A stretch of DNA of 64,000 nt from Bradyrhizobium sp. CCGE-LA001 (GTDB taxonomy: Bacteria > Pseudomonadota > Alphaproteobacteria > Rhizobiales > Xanthobacteraceae): the NCBI RefSeq assembly GCF_000296215.2, contig NZ_CP013949.1, positions 4,891,501-4,955,500 on the forward strand, read 5' to 3'. Positions 1 through 8,159 of the stretch are shown here, piece by piece (within the stretch, counting starts at the first letter, position 1; the number at the start of each line of letters is the position of its first letter). A model generated the notes under the pieces. The model was not told where the DNA came from. It was given only the letters and a program-made list of their open reading frames with translations, and did not search any database. A program made the translations under genes and the position numbers.

Positions 1-673
1 GCTCGACCTTCACGCCGGGGCCCATCGTCGAGGACACGGCAACGCGCTGGATGTAGGTGCCCTTGGAGCCGGCCGGCTTCGCCTTGGTGACGGCGTCAGC
101 CAGGGCCTTGATGTTCTCGACCAGCTTCTCCTCGGTGAACGAGGCCTTGCCGACGCCGGCCTGCAGGATGCCGGCCTTCTCGACGCGGAACTCGACCGAG
201 CCGCCCTTGGCCCCCTTCACCGCACCGGTGACGTCCATGGTCACGGTGCCGATCTTCGGGTTCGGCATCAGGCCGCGCGGGCCGAGCACCTTACCCAACC
301 GGCCGACCAGCGGCATCATGTCGGGGGTGGCGATGCAGCGGTCGAAATCGATCGAGCCGTTCTGCACCTTCTCGACCAGGTCTTCGGCGCCGACGACGTC
401 GGCACCTGCGGCCTTGGCCTCGTCGGCCTTGGCGCCGCGGGCGAACACGCCGACGCGGAGCGTACGGCCGGTGCCGTTCGGCAGGGTCACGACGCCACGG
501 ACCATCTGGTCGGCGTGACGCGGATCGACGCCGAGATTGATCGCGACCTCGATGGTCTCATCGAACTTCGCCGTGGCGCGTTCCTTGACCATCTTGATGG
601 CGTCCGCGAGCGGGTAAAGCTTTTCGCGATCAACACCTTCGCGGGCTTTGTTCAAACGCTTTCCGATTGCCAT
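1..673 (-). CDS. rplA: 50S ribosomal protein L1 (C-terminus cut by window start)
   Basis: Translating the minus strand from the ATG at 673 gives MAIGKRLNKAREGVD at the N-terminus and ends in STMGPGVKVE at the window edge, which is the typical L1 start and near-terminal sequence. About 224 residues are visible, so only a few C-terminal residues should be missing. L1 forms the mobile stalk at the ribosomal E site and in many bacteria represses its own operon by binding the mRNA leader. It lies 6 nt downstream of the rplK stop and is surely co-transcribed with it. Confidence 0.97.
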   Translation of the reverse strand, partial: MAIGKRLNKAREGVDREKLYPLADAIKMVKERATAKFDETIEVAINLGVDPRHADQMVRGVVTLPNGTGRTLRVGVFARGAKADEAKAAGADVVGAEDLVEKVQNGSIDFDRCIATPDMMPLVGRLGKVLGPRGLMPNPKIGTVTMDVTGAVKGAKGGSVEFRVEKAGILQAGVGKASFTEEKLVENIKALADAVTKAKPAGSKGTYIQRVAVSSTMGPGVKVE

Positions 674-679
674 GACCGC

Positions 680-1108
680 TTACCCCGCCACTTCCAGACC
701 CATCGAGCGGGCCGAGCCCTCGACCATCTTCATGGCCGATTCGATGGTGTCGCAATTGAGATCCTTCATCTTCTTCTCGGCAATCTCGCGCACCTGCGCC
801 TTGGTCACCTTGCCGGCCTTGTCACGGCCCGGCGCCTTCGAGCCGGACTGGATCTTGGCAGCCTGCTTGAGGAAGAAGGACATCGGGGGGGTCTTCATCT
901 CGAACGTGAACGAACGATCGGCGTAGATCGTGATCACGACGGGAATCGGGGTGTTCTTCTCTTCCTTCTGGGTCTGGGCGTTGAACGCCTTGCAGAACTC
1001 CATGATGTTGAGACCGCGCTGACCAAGCGCGGGACCGATCGGGGGCGAAGGATTCGCCGCACCGGCCGGGACCTGAAGCTTCAGGTATCCGGTCACTTTC
1101 TTTGCCAT
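680..1108 (-). CDS. rplK: 50S ribosomal protein L11
   Basis: This 142-residue protein matches the full length of L11. It has the proline-rich N-terminal segment (GAANPSPPIGPALGQRG) that binds the GTPase-associated centre with 23S rRNA and the C-terminal RNA-binding domain (KDLNCDTIESAMKMVEG). L11 acts in factor-dependent GTP hydrolysis and in the stringent response through RelA. The ATG at 1108 is preceded by AGGAGTGATAC, a good ribosome binding site. It lies between nusG (133-nt gap holding a candidate leader) and rplA (6-nt gap), the conserved bacterial order. Confidence 0.98.
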   Translation of the reverse strand: MAKKVTGYLKLQVPAGAANPSPPIGPALGQRGLNIMEFCKAFNAQTQKEEKNTPIPVVITIYADRSFTFEMKTPPMSFFLKQAAKIQSGSKAPGRDKAGKVTKAQVREIAEKKMKDLNCDTIESAMKMVEGSARSMGLEVAG

Positions 1109-1152
1109 GTATCACTCCTGTTGTGCCGGCATGCCGCCGGCGGTTTCAGGTT

Positions 1153-1199
1153 CGTGGTCGGGAACCCGAGCGGCTGGCAACCGCCCTCGTCCTCCCACG
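1153..1199 (-). promoter_or_regulatory. candidate structured leader of rplK-rplA mRNA
   Basis: On the minus strand this 47-nt segment opens with CGTGGGAGG and closes with CCACG, so its ends can pair (CGTGG/CCACG) around an internal GGCGGTTGCCAGCCGC hairpin. It sits in the 133-nt gap between nusG and rplK. L1 is known to repress rplK-rplA by binding mRNA in other bacteria, so this is a plausible autoregulatory target. The structure was judged by eye and was not folded computationally. Confidence 0.4.
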
Positions 1200-1241
1200 G
1201 CCTCTTGTCGCGCCAGGCCTGAAGCCTCACGCCTCGAACGG

Positions 1242-1796
1242 TCAGACCTTCTCGACCTGACCGAATTCCAGCTCGACCGGCGTGGCGCGGCCGAAGATCG
1301 ACACCGCGACCTTCACGCGCGAGCGCGCCTCGTCGATCTCCTCGACCACACCCGAGAACGAGGCGAACGGGCCGTCGGCCACGCGCACGTTCTCGCCGAT
1401 CTCGAACGACACCGACGCCTTCGGCCGTTCCACGCCCTCCTGCACCTGGTGCAGGATGCGCATGGCCTCGTTCTCCGAGATCGGCATCGGCTTGTTTTCC
1501 GCGCCGAGGAAACCTGTCACCTTCGGCGTGTTCTTGATCAGATGGAACGCCTCATCGGTCAGCTTCATCTTCACCAGCACATAGCCCGGGAAGAACTTGC
1601 GCTCGGCATCGATCTTGCGGCCGCGGCGCACTTCCGTGACCTTCTCGGTCGGAACCAGCACCAGTTCGAACAGCTCCTCGAGCCCGCGCTGCTTGGCCTG
1701 CTCGCGGATCGATTCGGCGACCTTCTTCTCGAAGTTCGAATAGGCGTGGACGATGTACCAGCGCTTGTCGGACACTTGAGCGGTTGCTGTTGCCAT
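1242..1796 (-). CDS. nusG: transcription termination/antitermination protein NusG
   Basis: The 184-residue product has the NusG N-terminal (NGN) domain (KRWYIVHAYSNFEKKVAE, FFPGYVLVKM, VTGFLG). It also has the C-terminal KOW domain with GENVRVADGPFASFSGVVEE near residues 128-148. NusG binds RNA polymerase, reduces pausing and couples to Rho or ribosomal S10. The ATG at 1796 shares one base with the secE stop (TGATG), implying translational coupling within secE-nusG-rplK-rplA. Confidence 0.98.
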   Translation of the reverse strand: MATATAQVSDKRWYIVHAYSNFEKKVAESIREQAKQRGLEELFELVLVPTEKVTEVRRGRKIDAERKFFPGYVLVKMKLTDEAFHLIKNTPKVTGFLGAENKPMPISENEAMRILHQVQEGVERPKASVSFEIGENVRVADGPFASFSGVVEEIDEARSRVKVAVSIFGRATPVELEFGQVEKV

Positions 1797-1987
1797 CAGT
1801 GAATGCCCAAAAGGAAGGTGATGAGGTAGCGGATGATCTGGTCGGCGGCGAAGAAGAAGATCGAGGCCACGGCGACCATGACGAACACCATGATGGTGGT
1901 GATCGTGGTCTCACGACGGGTCGGCCAGGTGACCTTGGCGGTCTCCGAACGCACTTCCTGCAAGAATTTGAACGGGCTGACTGCCAT
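1796..1987 (-). CDS. secE: preprotein translocase subunit SecE
   Basis: This 63-residue protein contains the SecE core (FLQEVRSETAKVTWPTRRET) followed by one transmembrane helix (roughly residues 35-57), the single-helix form usual in alphaproteobacteria. SecE clamps SecY in the general secretion channel. The frame is open further upstream, but the ATG at 1987 gives the family-typical MAVSPFKF start and is preferred. Its mRNA would start about 165 nt upstream from the promoter at 2161-2189. Confidence 0.95.
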   Translation of the reverse strand: MAVSPFKFLQEVRSETAKVTWPTRRETTITTIMVFVMVAVASIFFFAADQIIRYLITFLLGIH

Positions 1988-2160
1988 CGTTTGATGTCCA
2001 ACGTCCGTCGCACGACGGCTACTGATTTCAGAAGGATCCGAACAGCCGCCGTTGGCCCAGCCCTCGTCTGAAGGATGAGCCGGAAACCGGGCTCGATTGT
2101 TCGGGGATTTCAAAGCCGCGCCGGAAATCCGCGTCTAACGGGCCGGCTGCGAGTGCCGGG

Positions 2161-2189
2161 TAGATACTGCGGATGGGGCCAAAGGTCAA
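2161..2189 (-). promoter_or_regulatory. sigma-70-type promoter for secE-nusG-rplK-rplA
   Basis: On the minus strand TTGACC (2189-2184) and TATCTA (2166-2161) are separated by exactly 17 nt, close to the TTGACA-N17-TATAAT consensus. The site lies in the 344-nt gap upstream of secE and points toward it. No tRNA or other gene is visible between it and secE, so the operon appears to have its own promoter. The same gap holds a perfect 7-bp inverted repeat (GGTCGCC-ATC-GGCGACC, 2217-2233) of unknown role and without a T-run. Confidence 0.65.
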
Positions 2190-2331
2190 GATATCCGGGG
2201 CTCGCACAGGCAGGCTGGTCGCCATCGGCGACCGCGCACAGCCCAAGGCGGATCAAGGGTTTATCCAACTCGTCCCGCTTGGGGTCGAGATCCAGCCCCC
2301 GCCCGGGACCCCGCCGACCGGTCTGTCCAGG

Positions 2332-3603
2332 TCAATCGGCCCGGTCGACGACCGAGATACCAGGGAGCGGCACCACGAACTTTCCGCCGTCGGCGAAATA
2401 ACGGGCGTGCTTGGCCCGGATCGGGTCGACGTAGCGCCAGGCGAAAACGACGACGAAGGCCGGCTTGCGCTCATAAAGGGTCGCGGGCGGCAGGATCGGG
2501 ATGTCGTAACCCGGTCCGGCCATCACGTTCCCCTTCTTGGGGTCATCGTCCACCAGGAAGTCGATCTTGTTCTCCAGGCCGAACTGCGGCAGCAGCGTTG
2601 TCGTACCGACCGAAACGCCATAACCGGCGACCAGCTGACCGCGCGCGTGGGCGGCATCGGCCATCGCGACCAGCTCGTCGCGGATGGCGGCGATCCGCTT
2701 CACATAAGGCGCATAATAGGCTGGCTGATCGACGCCGAGCCGGTCTTCCTCGGCGATGAACTTCGCGACCTCGGAGGACGGCTTCTTGGCCCCGCCCGCG
2801 CGCTGCACGGTCACGCGGATCGAGCCGCCCTTGGTCCAGATGTGCTGGACGTCGATCACTTCCATGCCGAGCCGGGCGAAGAAGCGCGTCAGCGGCTTGA
2901 TGTTAAAATACGACAGATGCTCGTGATAGACGGTGTCGAGCAGGTTCTTCTCGGTGACGTCGACGCCGTATTGCGTCTCGAAGACGAACAATCCGTCCGG
3001 CGCGAGCACGTCGCGAACCCCGATCACCAGCGGGTCGAGATTGTCGACATTGGCGATCATGTTGTTGGCGATCACGACGCTCGCCGCCCCGTGGCTTTGC
3101 AGGATGCGGCGTCCAATCGTATCCGTGAAGAAATCACCGATGGTCTCGATTCCGGCTTCCGTCGCACGCCGCGCAATGTCGACGGCGGGATCGACGCCCA
3201 GCACCCGCATGCCCCGCTCCCTAAAGAAGCCGAGCAGCGACCCATCGTTGCTGCCGAGCTCGACCACCAGCGAGCCCGGCGCGATGCCGAATCGGCTCAC
3301 GACATCGTTGGCATAGCCTGCGAAATGCTCCCGCAGGCCGAGTGAGAGCGAGGTGGTGTAGACGTAATTGCGATACTGGATCTCCGGATTGCCGACTTCG
3401 AGAATCTGGAGATGGCCGCAGTCCCGGCACAGATGCAGCGCCATCGGCACCGCAGCCCGGAAGACGGGATCGTCGACGCTGGCGTTCGGCACCTGGAAGT
3501 TTGGCGTGCCGATGGGCATGCCTGCCATGGGAACGACGAGCTCCTGCTTGTCCGAGTGACAGAGGCGGCAGGTATTGCGGACGTAGAACAGGTTTTTCAT
3601 CAT
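2332..3603 (-). CDS. SAM-dependent methyltransferase of the sugar C-methyltransferase type
   Basis: The roughly 423-residue protein has an N-terminal zinc-binding module (CRLCHSDK and CRDCGHLQ cysteine pairs), a class I SAM-binding core (VVELGSNDGSLLGFF) and a C-terminal domain of the kind found in NovU/TylC3-like deoxysugar C-methyltransferases. These enzymes methylate a keto-sugar carbon on a nucleotide sugar. The start is uncertain: ATG at 3603 or the adjacent ATG at 3600, neither with a strong ribosome binding site; a TTG at 3615 is also in frame. It is the last gene of the minus-strand arm of the glycan locus, 79 nt after a flippase-like gene. A paralogue lies at 20754-21971. Confidence 0.85.
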   Translation of the reverse strand: MMKNLFYVRNTCRLCHSDKQELVVPMAGMPIGTPNFQVPNASVDDPVFRAAVPMALHLCRDCGHLQILEVGNPEIQYRNYVYTTSLSLGLREHFAGYANDVVSRFGIAPGSLVVELGSNDGSLLGFFRERGMRVLGVDPAVDIARRATEAGIETIGDFFTDTIGRRILQSHGAASVVIANNMIANVDNLDPLVIGVRDVLAPDGLFVFETQYGVDVTEKNLLDTVYHEHLSYFNIKPLTRFFARLGMEVIDVQHIWTKGGSIRVTVQRAGGAKKPSSEVAKFIAEEDRLGVDQPAYYAPYVKRIAAIRDELVAMADAAHARGQLVAGYGVSVGTTTLLPQFGLENKIDFLVDDDPKKGNVMAGPGYDIPILPPATLYERKPAFVVVFAWRYVDPIRAKHARYFADGGKFVVPLPGISVVDRAD

Positions 3604-3682
3604 GGAACCGAACAATGAGATACGCGAGCGGGTGAGGCAATCTCACCCTGGGAAGACCGGATCGGCAATGGGCTGAGGCGGG

Positions 3683-4705
3683 TCATGGGTGGCTCGAGAC
3701 TTCCTTGCCCTGCCCCAGTGCGAAGCCGGGCGCCTCCTCCGCCGCCTTGGCGGCCTTGTCCGCCGAGTACGAACCCCGCTCCGGGCTCGCCAGCCAGATC
3801 ACGCCGCCGACGAGGCCGATGATCACGCTGATGGCCCCCAGCAGGAGGGAAACCGACAGGGCTTGCTCGGACGGCACCCCTGCCAGACCGAGGCAGGCGA
3901 CCATGGCCCCTTCGCGAACGCCCCAACCGCTGATCGAGATCGGAACGGCCGTCAACAGCACCACCGGCGGAATCAGGATGCCCGCATCCACCACGGAGAG
4001 CTGCGCGCCCACACCACGGGCCAGAACGTAGCAGGCCGCCGCCGTCACGAGATGGATGAGCAGCGCCGATCCGAACAGCAAGCCACGGTGCTCGGATTGC
4101 AGAAGAAGAAACCTGACCAGCGTTCCAAACCGGACGAAGCTTGCGATCGCGGGAAGCGCGATCAGGCGTTTGGGCAGGCGATCTAGCGTCAACAGCACCA
4201 CGGTGCCGGCGACGCCAGCCAGCGTCAGTCCGCCGATGGCCAGGAGCGCGGCTTGGTTGGACACGCGCGACAGCAGAAACGGCAACCCGGCCACCATCAG
4301 CGCGATCAGACCGATCAATGCCGTGAACCGGTCGGCCGCAACGCCCTTGACCGCCTTGGACAATTGCACGCTACGCTGCCGCAGCAGCCATATGCGCACG
4401 GCATCGCCACCGACCGACGAGGGCAGCACCTGATTGAACCAAAGGCTGATCATGAGGATCCGCCAACCGGCGAGCCAGTCCAGCGACACGCCGAGCGCAC
4501 GCATGATCAATTCCCACCGGCCATTGAGAACGAAGGTCTGAAGGAGGATCAACGCCAAGGCGAGGACGAACAGGAACGGATCGACGGAGACGAGATGGTC
4601 GCGCAACTGGCGCAGGTCGAGGCCTCGCGCAATGTAGACAAGCACCCCAACCGACAGCAGCAGCTTCAGCGAAAATAAGGCCGCTTGCTTGAACCGCGAC
4701 TGCAT
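3683..4705 (-). CDS. flippase-like integral membrane protein (AglD/UPF0104, LPG-synthase TM family)
   Basis: The 340-residue protein starts at ATG 4705 and contains about eight hydrophobic segments. The conserved loop NQVLPSSVGGDAVRIW and the SISGWGVREGA segment typify the lysylphosphatidylglycerol synthase transmembrane (AglD-like) family. Members often sit in glycan or lipid-linked sugar loci and are suspected of lipid-linked substrate handling, but most are uncharacterised. It is 11 nt downstream of the SIS isomerase gene and is probably co-transcribed. A clear paralogue is encoded at 17318-18295. Confidence 0.8.
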   Translation of the reverse strand: MQSRFKQAALFSLKLLLSVGVLVYIARGLDLRQLRDHLVSVDPFLFVLALALILLQTFVLNGRWELIMRALGVSLDWLAGWRILMISLWFNQVLPSSVGGDAVRIWLLRQRSVQLSKAVKGVAADRFTALIGLIALMVAGLPFLLSRVSNQAALLAIGGLTLAGVAGTVVLLTLDRLPKRLIALPAIASFVRFGTLVRFLLLQSEHRGLLFGSALLIHLVTAAACYVLARGVGAQLSVVDAGILIPPVVLLTAVPISISGWGVREGAMVACLGLAGVPSEQALSVSLLLGAISVIIGLVGGVIWLASPERGSYSADKAAKAAEEAPGFALGQGKEVSSHP

Positions 4706-4716
4706 CGGGCGCCGCC

Positions 4717-5328
4717 TCAGGATGCCGGATATTCGGCGCGACCGATGATGAGGTCGATCGCGGCCATCATCCAGAACTGGTGCGTGGTCTCGACGATGTT
4801 GTAGCTGCGGCTGTCGGCCCAGAAATTGACGTCGCCGAGATTGCGCAGGGGATTGTCGGCATTCATGCCCGACAACGTGATCACGTCGAGCTTCATCGTC
4901 CGCGCCTGCGCAACTGCATTGAGGATGTTCTTCGAGCGCCCCGACGAACTGATCGCGACGAGACAGTCGCCGGCACGGGCGCTCAGCCGCACCGCATGCG
5001 CGATCCAATCCTCGAACCCGTAGTCGTTGGCGAGGCACGACATCATGCTCGCATCGCTGAAGCAGAGCGCAGGTACGGACGCGTTCTTCGCCAGATCGAT
5101 TGCGAGATGCGAAGCGATGCCGGCGGAACCGCCATTGCCGATGAAGATGACGCGGCCGCCCTGCTCGCGCGTGCGCAACCAGGTCGCGCGGGTGGCCGAG
5201 ATCCTTGCGAAGACGGCGTCGTCGATCGCCGTCGCGCGATGCAGGCGCCCCATGTAATCAGCGAGGAAAGCCTTGTGATCGGGATCGACGGACTCGGCAG
5301 GCATGGGCTGGCGGCTCGACTGCAACAT
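4717..5328 (-). CDS. GmhA-like SIS-domain phosphosugar isomerase
   Basis: This 203-residue single SIS-domain protein has the phosphosugar-binding loops GNGGSAGIASHLAIDLAKN (about residues 64-82) and ISSSGRSKNILNA. Near the C-terminus, ETTHQFWMMAAIDLIIG resembles the catalytic His region of GmhA. GmhA converts sedoheptulose 7-phosphate to D-glycero-D-manno-heptose 7-phosphate. ATG 5328 follows AGGACGCC. It is divergent from the sugar operon starting at 5458. The divergence from canonical GmhA means another ketose phosphate could be the substrate. Confidence 0.8.
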   Translation of the reverse strand: MLQSSRQPMPAESVDPDHKAFLADYMGRLHRATAIDDAVFARISATRATWLRTREQGGRVIFIGNGGSAGIASHLAIDLAKNASVPALCFSDASMMSCLANDYGFEDWIAHAVRLSARAGDCLVAISSSGRSKNILNAVAQARTMKLDVITLSGMNADNPLRNLGDVNFWADSRSYNIVETTHQFWMMAAIDLIIGRAEYPAS

Positions 5329-5357
5329 GGCGTCCTGATACCGGCTATTACCAGGGA

Positions 5358-5382
5358 TTGCAAAGGTATAATGCTTGCAAAA
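5358..5382. promoter_or_regulatory. candidate shared control region between isomerase and epimerase genes
   Basis: The 129-nt divergent gap holds a perfect plus-strand TATAAT (5367-5372) framed by two direct TTGCAAA copies (5358-5364 and 5375-5381) with 17-nt periodicity. No good -35 hexamer sits at 16-18 nt, so the promoter assignment is weak. The repeat spacing, close to two helical turns, would suit a regulator binding both copies. Confidence 0.3.
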
Positions 5383-5457
5383 GCAGCGAGCGGCTGGTAG
5401 TCGGCTTTTCGGGTTTCACTCAACATTGGCGGCGCCCGCAGGGCATTCGCGCTACGG

Positions 5458-6483
5458 ATGTTCCCTATGAAGTGCATCGTAACTGGCGGCGCCGGCTTCA
5501 TCGGCAGTCACCTCGTCGATCGCCTCCTCGACGACGGCCACGAGGTGATCGTGCTCGACAATTTCGTCATCGGGCGCGCCGAAAATCTCGCATCGCGCGC
5601 CAAATCGGACCGGCTCAAGGTTGTCCGGGCCGACGTCACCGAGCCCGACTCGATCAGTCCGTATTTCCACGGTGTCGACTGGGTCTTCCATCTCGCGGCG
5701 CTGGCCGACATCGTTCCCTCGATCGAGTCTCCGATCCCGTATCACCGCGCCAATGTCGACGGCACAGTCAACGTCCTCGAAGCCGCGCGACACGCCGGAG
5801 CAAAGCGCTTCGTCTACGCGGCGTCGTCGTCCTGCTACGGAATTCCCGACGTCTATCCGACGCCGGAGAGCGCCGAGATCCGGCCGATGTATCCCTACGC
5901 GCTCACGAAGAACCTCGGCGAGCAGTGCGTCATGCACTGGTGCCAGGTCTACAAGCTTCCAGCCGTCGCGCTACGTCTGTTCAACGTGTACGGACCGCGC
6001 CATCGCACCACGGGCACTTATGGTGCCGTATTCGGTGTCTTCATGGCGCAGAAGCTCGCGGGCAAGCCCTTCACGGTGGTCGGCGACGGCGAGCAGACGC
6101 GCGACTTCACCTTCGTCAGCGACGTCGCCGATGCCTTCGTGACCGCCGCGCGCTCCGACGTCTCGCATGAGATCTTCAACGTGGGCTCGGACAACACCTA
6201 TAGCGTCAACCGGCTGGTCGAGCTGCTTGGCGGCGACAAGGTCCACATTCCCAAGCGCCCCGGCGAGCCCGATTGCACCTACGCCGACATCACCAAGATC
6301 AAGCGGGTCCTGAAATGGACGCCGAAGGTGAGATTCGAGGACGGCGTCGCGACGATGCTGACGTCGATGGACCAGTACAGGGACGCGCCGCTGTGGACCG
6401 TAGACAAGATCGCGGACGCCACCAAGGACTGGTTCAAATATCTCGGGGACGACAAGGGCCCGCCGCAGAAGGCAAGCTCTTGA
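5458..6483 (+). CDS. NAD-dependent nucleotide-sugar epimerase/dehydratase (extended SDR)
   Basis: The product is 341 residues from ATG 5458, or 338 from ATG 5467, which would place MKCIVTGGAGFIGSH right at the start. It shows the NAD-binding GGAGFIGSH motif, the catalytic ASSS (about 122-125) and Y147-xxx-K151 (YPYALTK), and the downstream GDGEQTRDFTFV segment typical of GalE/RmlB-type enzymes. Such enzymes oxidise C4 of a nucleotide sugar during epimerisation or dehydration. It is the first gene of the long plus-strand operon. The exact substrate cannot be read from the sequence. Confidence 0.88.
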   Translation: MFPMKCIVTGGAGFIGSHLVDRLLDDGHEVIVLDNFVIGRAENLASRAKSDRLKVVRADVTEPDSISPYFHGVDWVFHLAALADIVPSIESPIPYHRANVDGTVNVLEAARHAGAKRFVYAASSSCYGIPDVYPTPESAEIRPMYPYALTKNLGEQCVMHWCQVYKLPAVALRLFNVYGPRHRTTGTYGAVFGVFMAQKLAGKPFTVVGDGEQTRDFTFVSDVADAFVTAARSDVSHEIFNVGSDNTYSVNRLVELLGGDKVHIPKRPGEPDCTYADITKIKRVLKWTPKVRFEDGVATMLTSMDQYRDAPLWTVDKIADATKDWFKYLGDDKGPPQKASS

Positions 6484-6565
6484 ACAGGTTCGCCGGATAT
6501 CGTTGCTGCGAGTCGATCATTTCCGGACGGCCATCTGAGACCTGCCGGCGCTTTGGGTAATTCAC

Positions 6566-8131
6566 ATGGGTAATGCTCCGACAGACAAGCCGGCTCTCCA
6601 TCCGGCACCGCACGACAAGATCAAGACGATCGAGGAACTCGGCGAGGTGGCGCGCGCCGCCCAGGCCAAGGGCCTGACCGTCGCGCTCTGCCACGGTGTG
6701 TTCGATCTGGTGCACCTCGGCCACGTCCGGCACATCCTGGCGGCACGCAACGAGGCCGACGTGGTCATCGTGACCATCACCGCCGACCGTTTCGTCAACA
6801 AGGGCCCGGGACGTCCGATCTTTCCGGAGACCATGCGCGCCGAGATGCTGGCCGCGCTCGGCACGGTCGACTGGGTCGGCATCAACCAGACCTCCAGCGC
6901 CGAGCCGATCCTCGATACCGTGCGCCCCGACATCTACGTGAAGGGCTCGGACTACGAAAACCCCGAGGACGACGTCACCGGCAAGATCGCCGTCGAGCGC
7001 GAGGCCGTCGAGCGTCATGGCGGCCGAATCGTCTTCACGCGCGACGTGACCTTCAGCTCGTCGTCGCTGCTGAACCGCTACTTCGACATCTACGATCCCC
7101 CCTTGCGCGACTACCTGCAGAAAGTGCGCGAAGGCGGCGGCGCCGAACGCCTGCTGAAGCTGATCGACAAGATCCAGGACATGCACGTCGTTCTGGTCGG
7201 CGATACCATCATCGACGAGTACCAGTACGTCACGGCGCTCGGAAAGGCCTCCAAGGAGAACATCGTCGCGACCCTGCTCAAGAACGGCGAGCAATTTGCC
7301 GGCGGCGTCATCGCCGCGGCCAATCACGTGGCGAGCTTCTGCAAATCGGTCGAGATCGTCACGACGCTCGGCGGCAACGATTACCCTGAAGAGTTCATTC
7401 GCGCGCATGTCCGCCCGAATGTCACGCTCACGCCGATCCGCATTCAGGGCCGTCCCACGACGCGCAAACTGCGTTACGTCGAGCTGGGCTATCTGCACAA
7501 GCTGTTCGAAGTCTACACCATGGACGACACGCCGCTCGACGAGACCGCGCGCAAGGAGATCGACCGCGTCACGGCGGAGCGCGTGCGCGGCGGCGACGTC
7601 GTCATTGTCACCGATTTCGGTCACGGCATGATCGCATCGAGCACGATCGACACGCTGATCGCGAACTCCAAGTTCCTGGCTGTGAACGCCCAGAGCAACA
7701 GCGGCAACCACGGCTACAATCTGATCACGAAGTATCCGCGCGCCGACTACGTCTGCATCGACGCGCCGGAAGCACGCCTGGCGGCCACCGACAAGTTCAA
7801 TGACATCGCATCGGTGATCCAGAACGGCCTGCATGCCAAGATCGATTGCGACAACATGATCATCACGCACGGCTCCTTCGGCTGCTACCCCTTCTCGTCG
7901 AAGACCGGCGTTGCGCGCGTCCCCGCCTTCACCAAGACCGTGGTCGACACGGTTGGCGCGGGCGATGCCTTCCTGACGATCACGGCGCCGCTGGTGGCAG
8001 CCGGCGGCCATATCGAAGACGTCGCCTTCATCGGCAATGCGGCAGGTGCGATCAAGGTCGGCATCGTCGGGCACCGCAACTCGGTCGAAAAGGCGCCGCT
8101 GGTCAAATTCGTCACCGCGTTGTTGAAGTGA
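6566..8131 (+). CDS. bifunctional nucleotidyltransferase-PfkB kinase (HldE-like, domains in reverse order)
   Basis: The 521-residue protein begins with a cytidylyltransferase-fold domain (residues ~20-185) carrying GVFDLVHLGH with the HxGH signature at 50-53, and the segments YVKGSDY and SSSSLLN. It continues with a ribokinase/PfkB domain (residues ~205-521) starting VVLVGDTIIDEYQY and ending in GAGDAF (464-469, catalytic Asp467). These are the two activities of HldE: heptose 7-phosphate 1-kinase and heptose 1-phosphate adenylyltransferase. In canonical HldE the kinase comes first; here the transferase does. With the SIS isomerase, HAD phosphatase and transketolase nearby, a heptose-type activated sugar is likely. 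Confidence 0.85.
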   Translation: MGNAPTDKPALHPAPHDKIKTIEELGEVARAAQAKGLTVALCHGVFDLVHLGHVRHILAARNEADVVIVTITADRFVNKGPGRPIFPETMRAEMLAALGTVDWVGINQTSSAEPILDTVRPDIYVKGSDYENPEDDVTGKIAVEREAVERHGGRIVFTRDVTFSSSSLLNRYFDIYDPPLRDYLQKVREGGGAERLLKLIDKIQDMHVVLVGDTIIDEYQYVTALGKASKENIVATLLKNGEQFAGGVIAAANHVASFCKSVEIVTTLGGNDYPEEFIRAHVRPNVTLTPIRIQGRPTTRKLRYVELGYLHKLFEVYTMDDTPLDETARKEIDRVTAERVRGGDVVIVTDFGHGMIASSTIDTLIANSKFLAVNAQSNSGNHGYNLITKYPRADYVCIDAPEARLAATDKFNDIASVIQNGLHAKIDCDNMIITHGSFGCYPFSSKTGVARVPAFTKTVVDTVGAGDAFLTITAPLVAAGGHIEDVAFIGNAAGAIKVGIVGHRNSVEKAPLVKFVTALLK

Positions 8132-8159
8132 CGCGAACCGAAAAATTTGGAGAACGACA

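Noticed and set aside
2217..2233. Inverted repeat GGTCGCC-ATC-GGCGACC as a terminator
   Set aside because: The loop is only 3 nt and no T-run follows on either strand; it is about 100 nt from the nearest stop codon.
1988..2331. Possible attachment-site copy of the tRNA-Trp 3' end near secE
   Set aside because: No stretch resembling the tRNA 3' end (GTTCGAGCC...CACTCCT) is present in this gap, and no integrase gene is in the window.
6434..8074. Long open frame (about 546 codons) on the minus strand
   Set aside because: It is antisense to the nucleotidyltransferase-kinase gene, has an Arg/Asp/Val-rich composition typical of GC-rich shadow frames and no recognisable domain.
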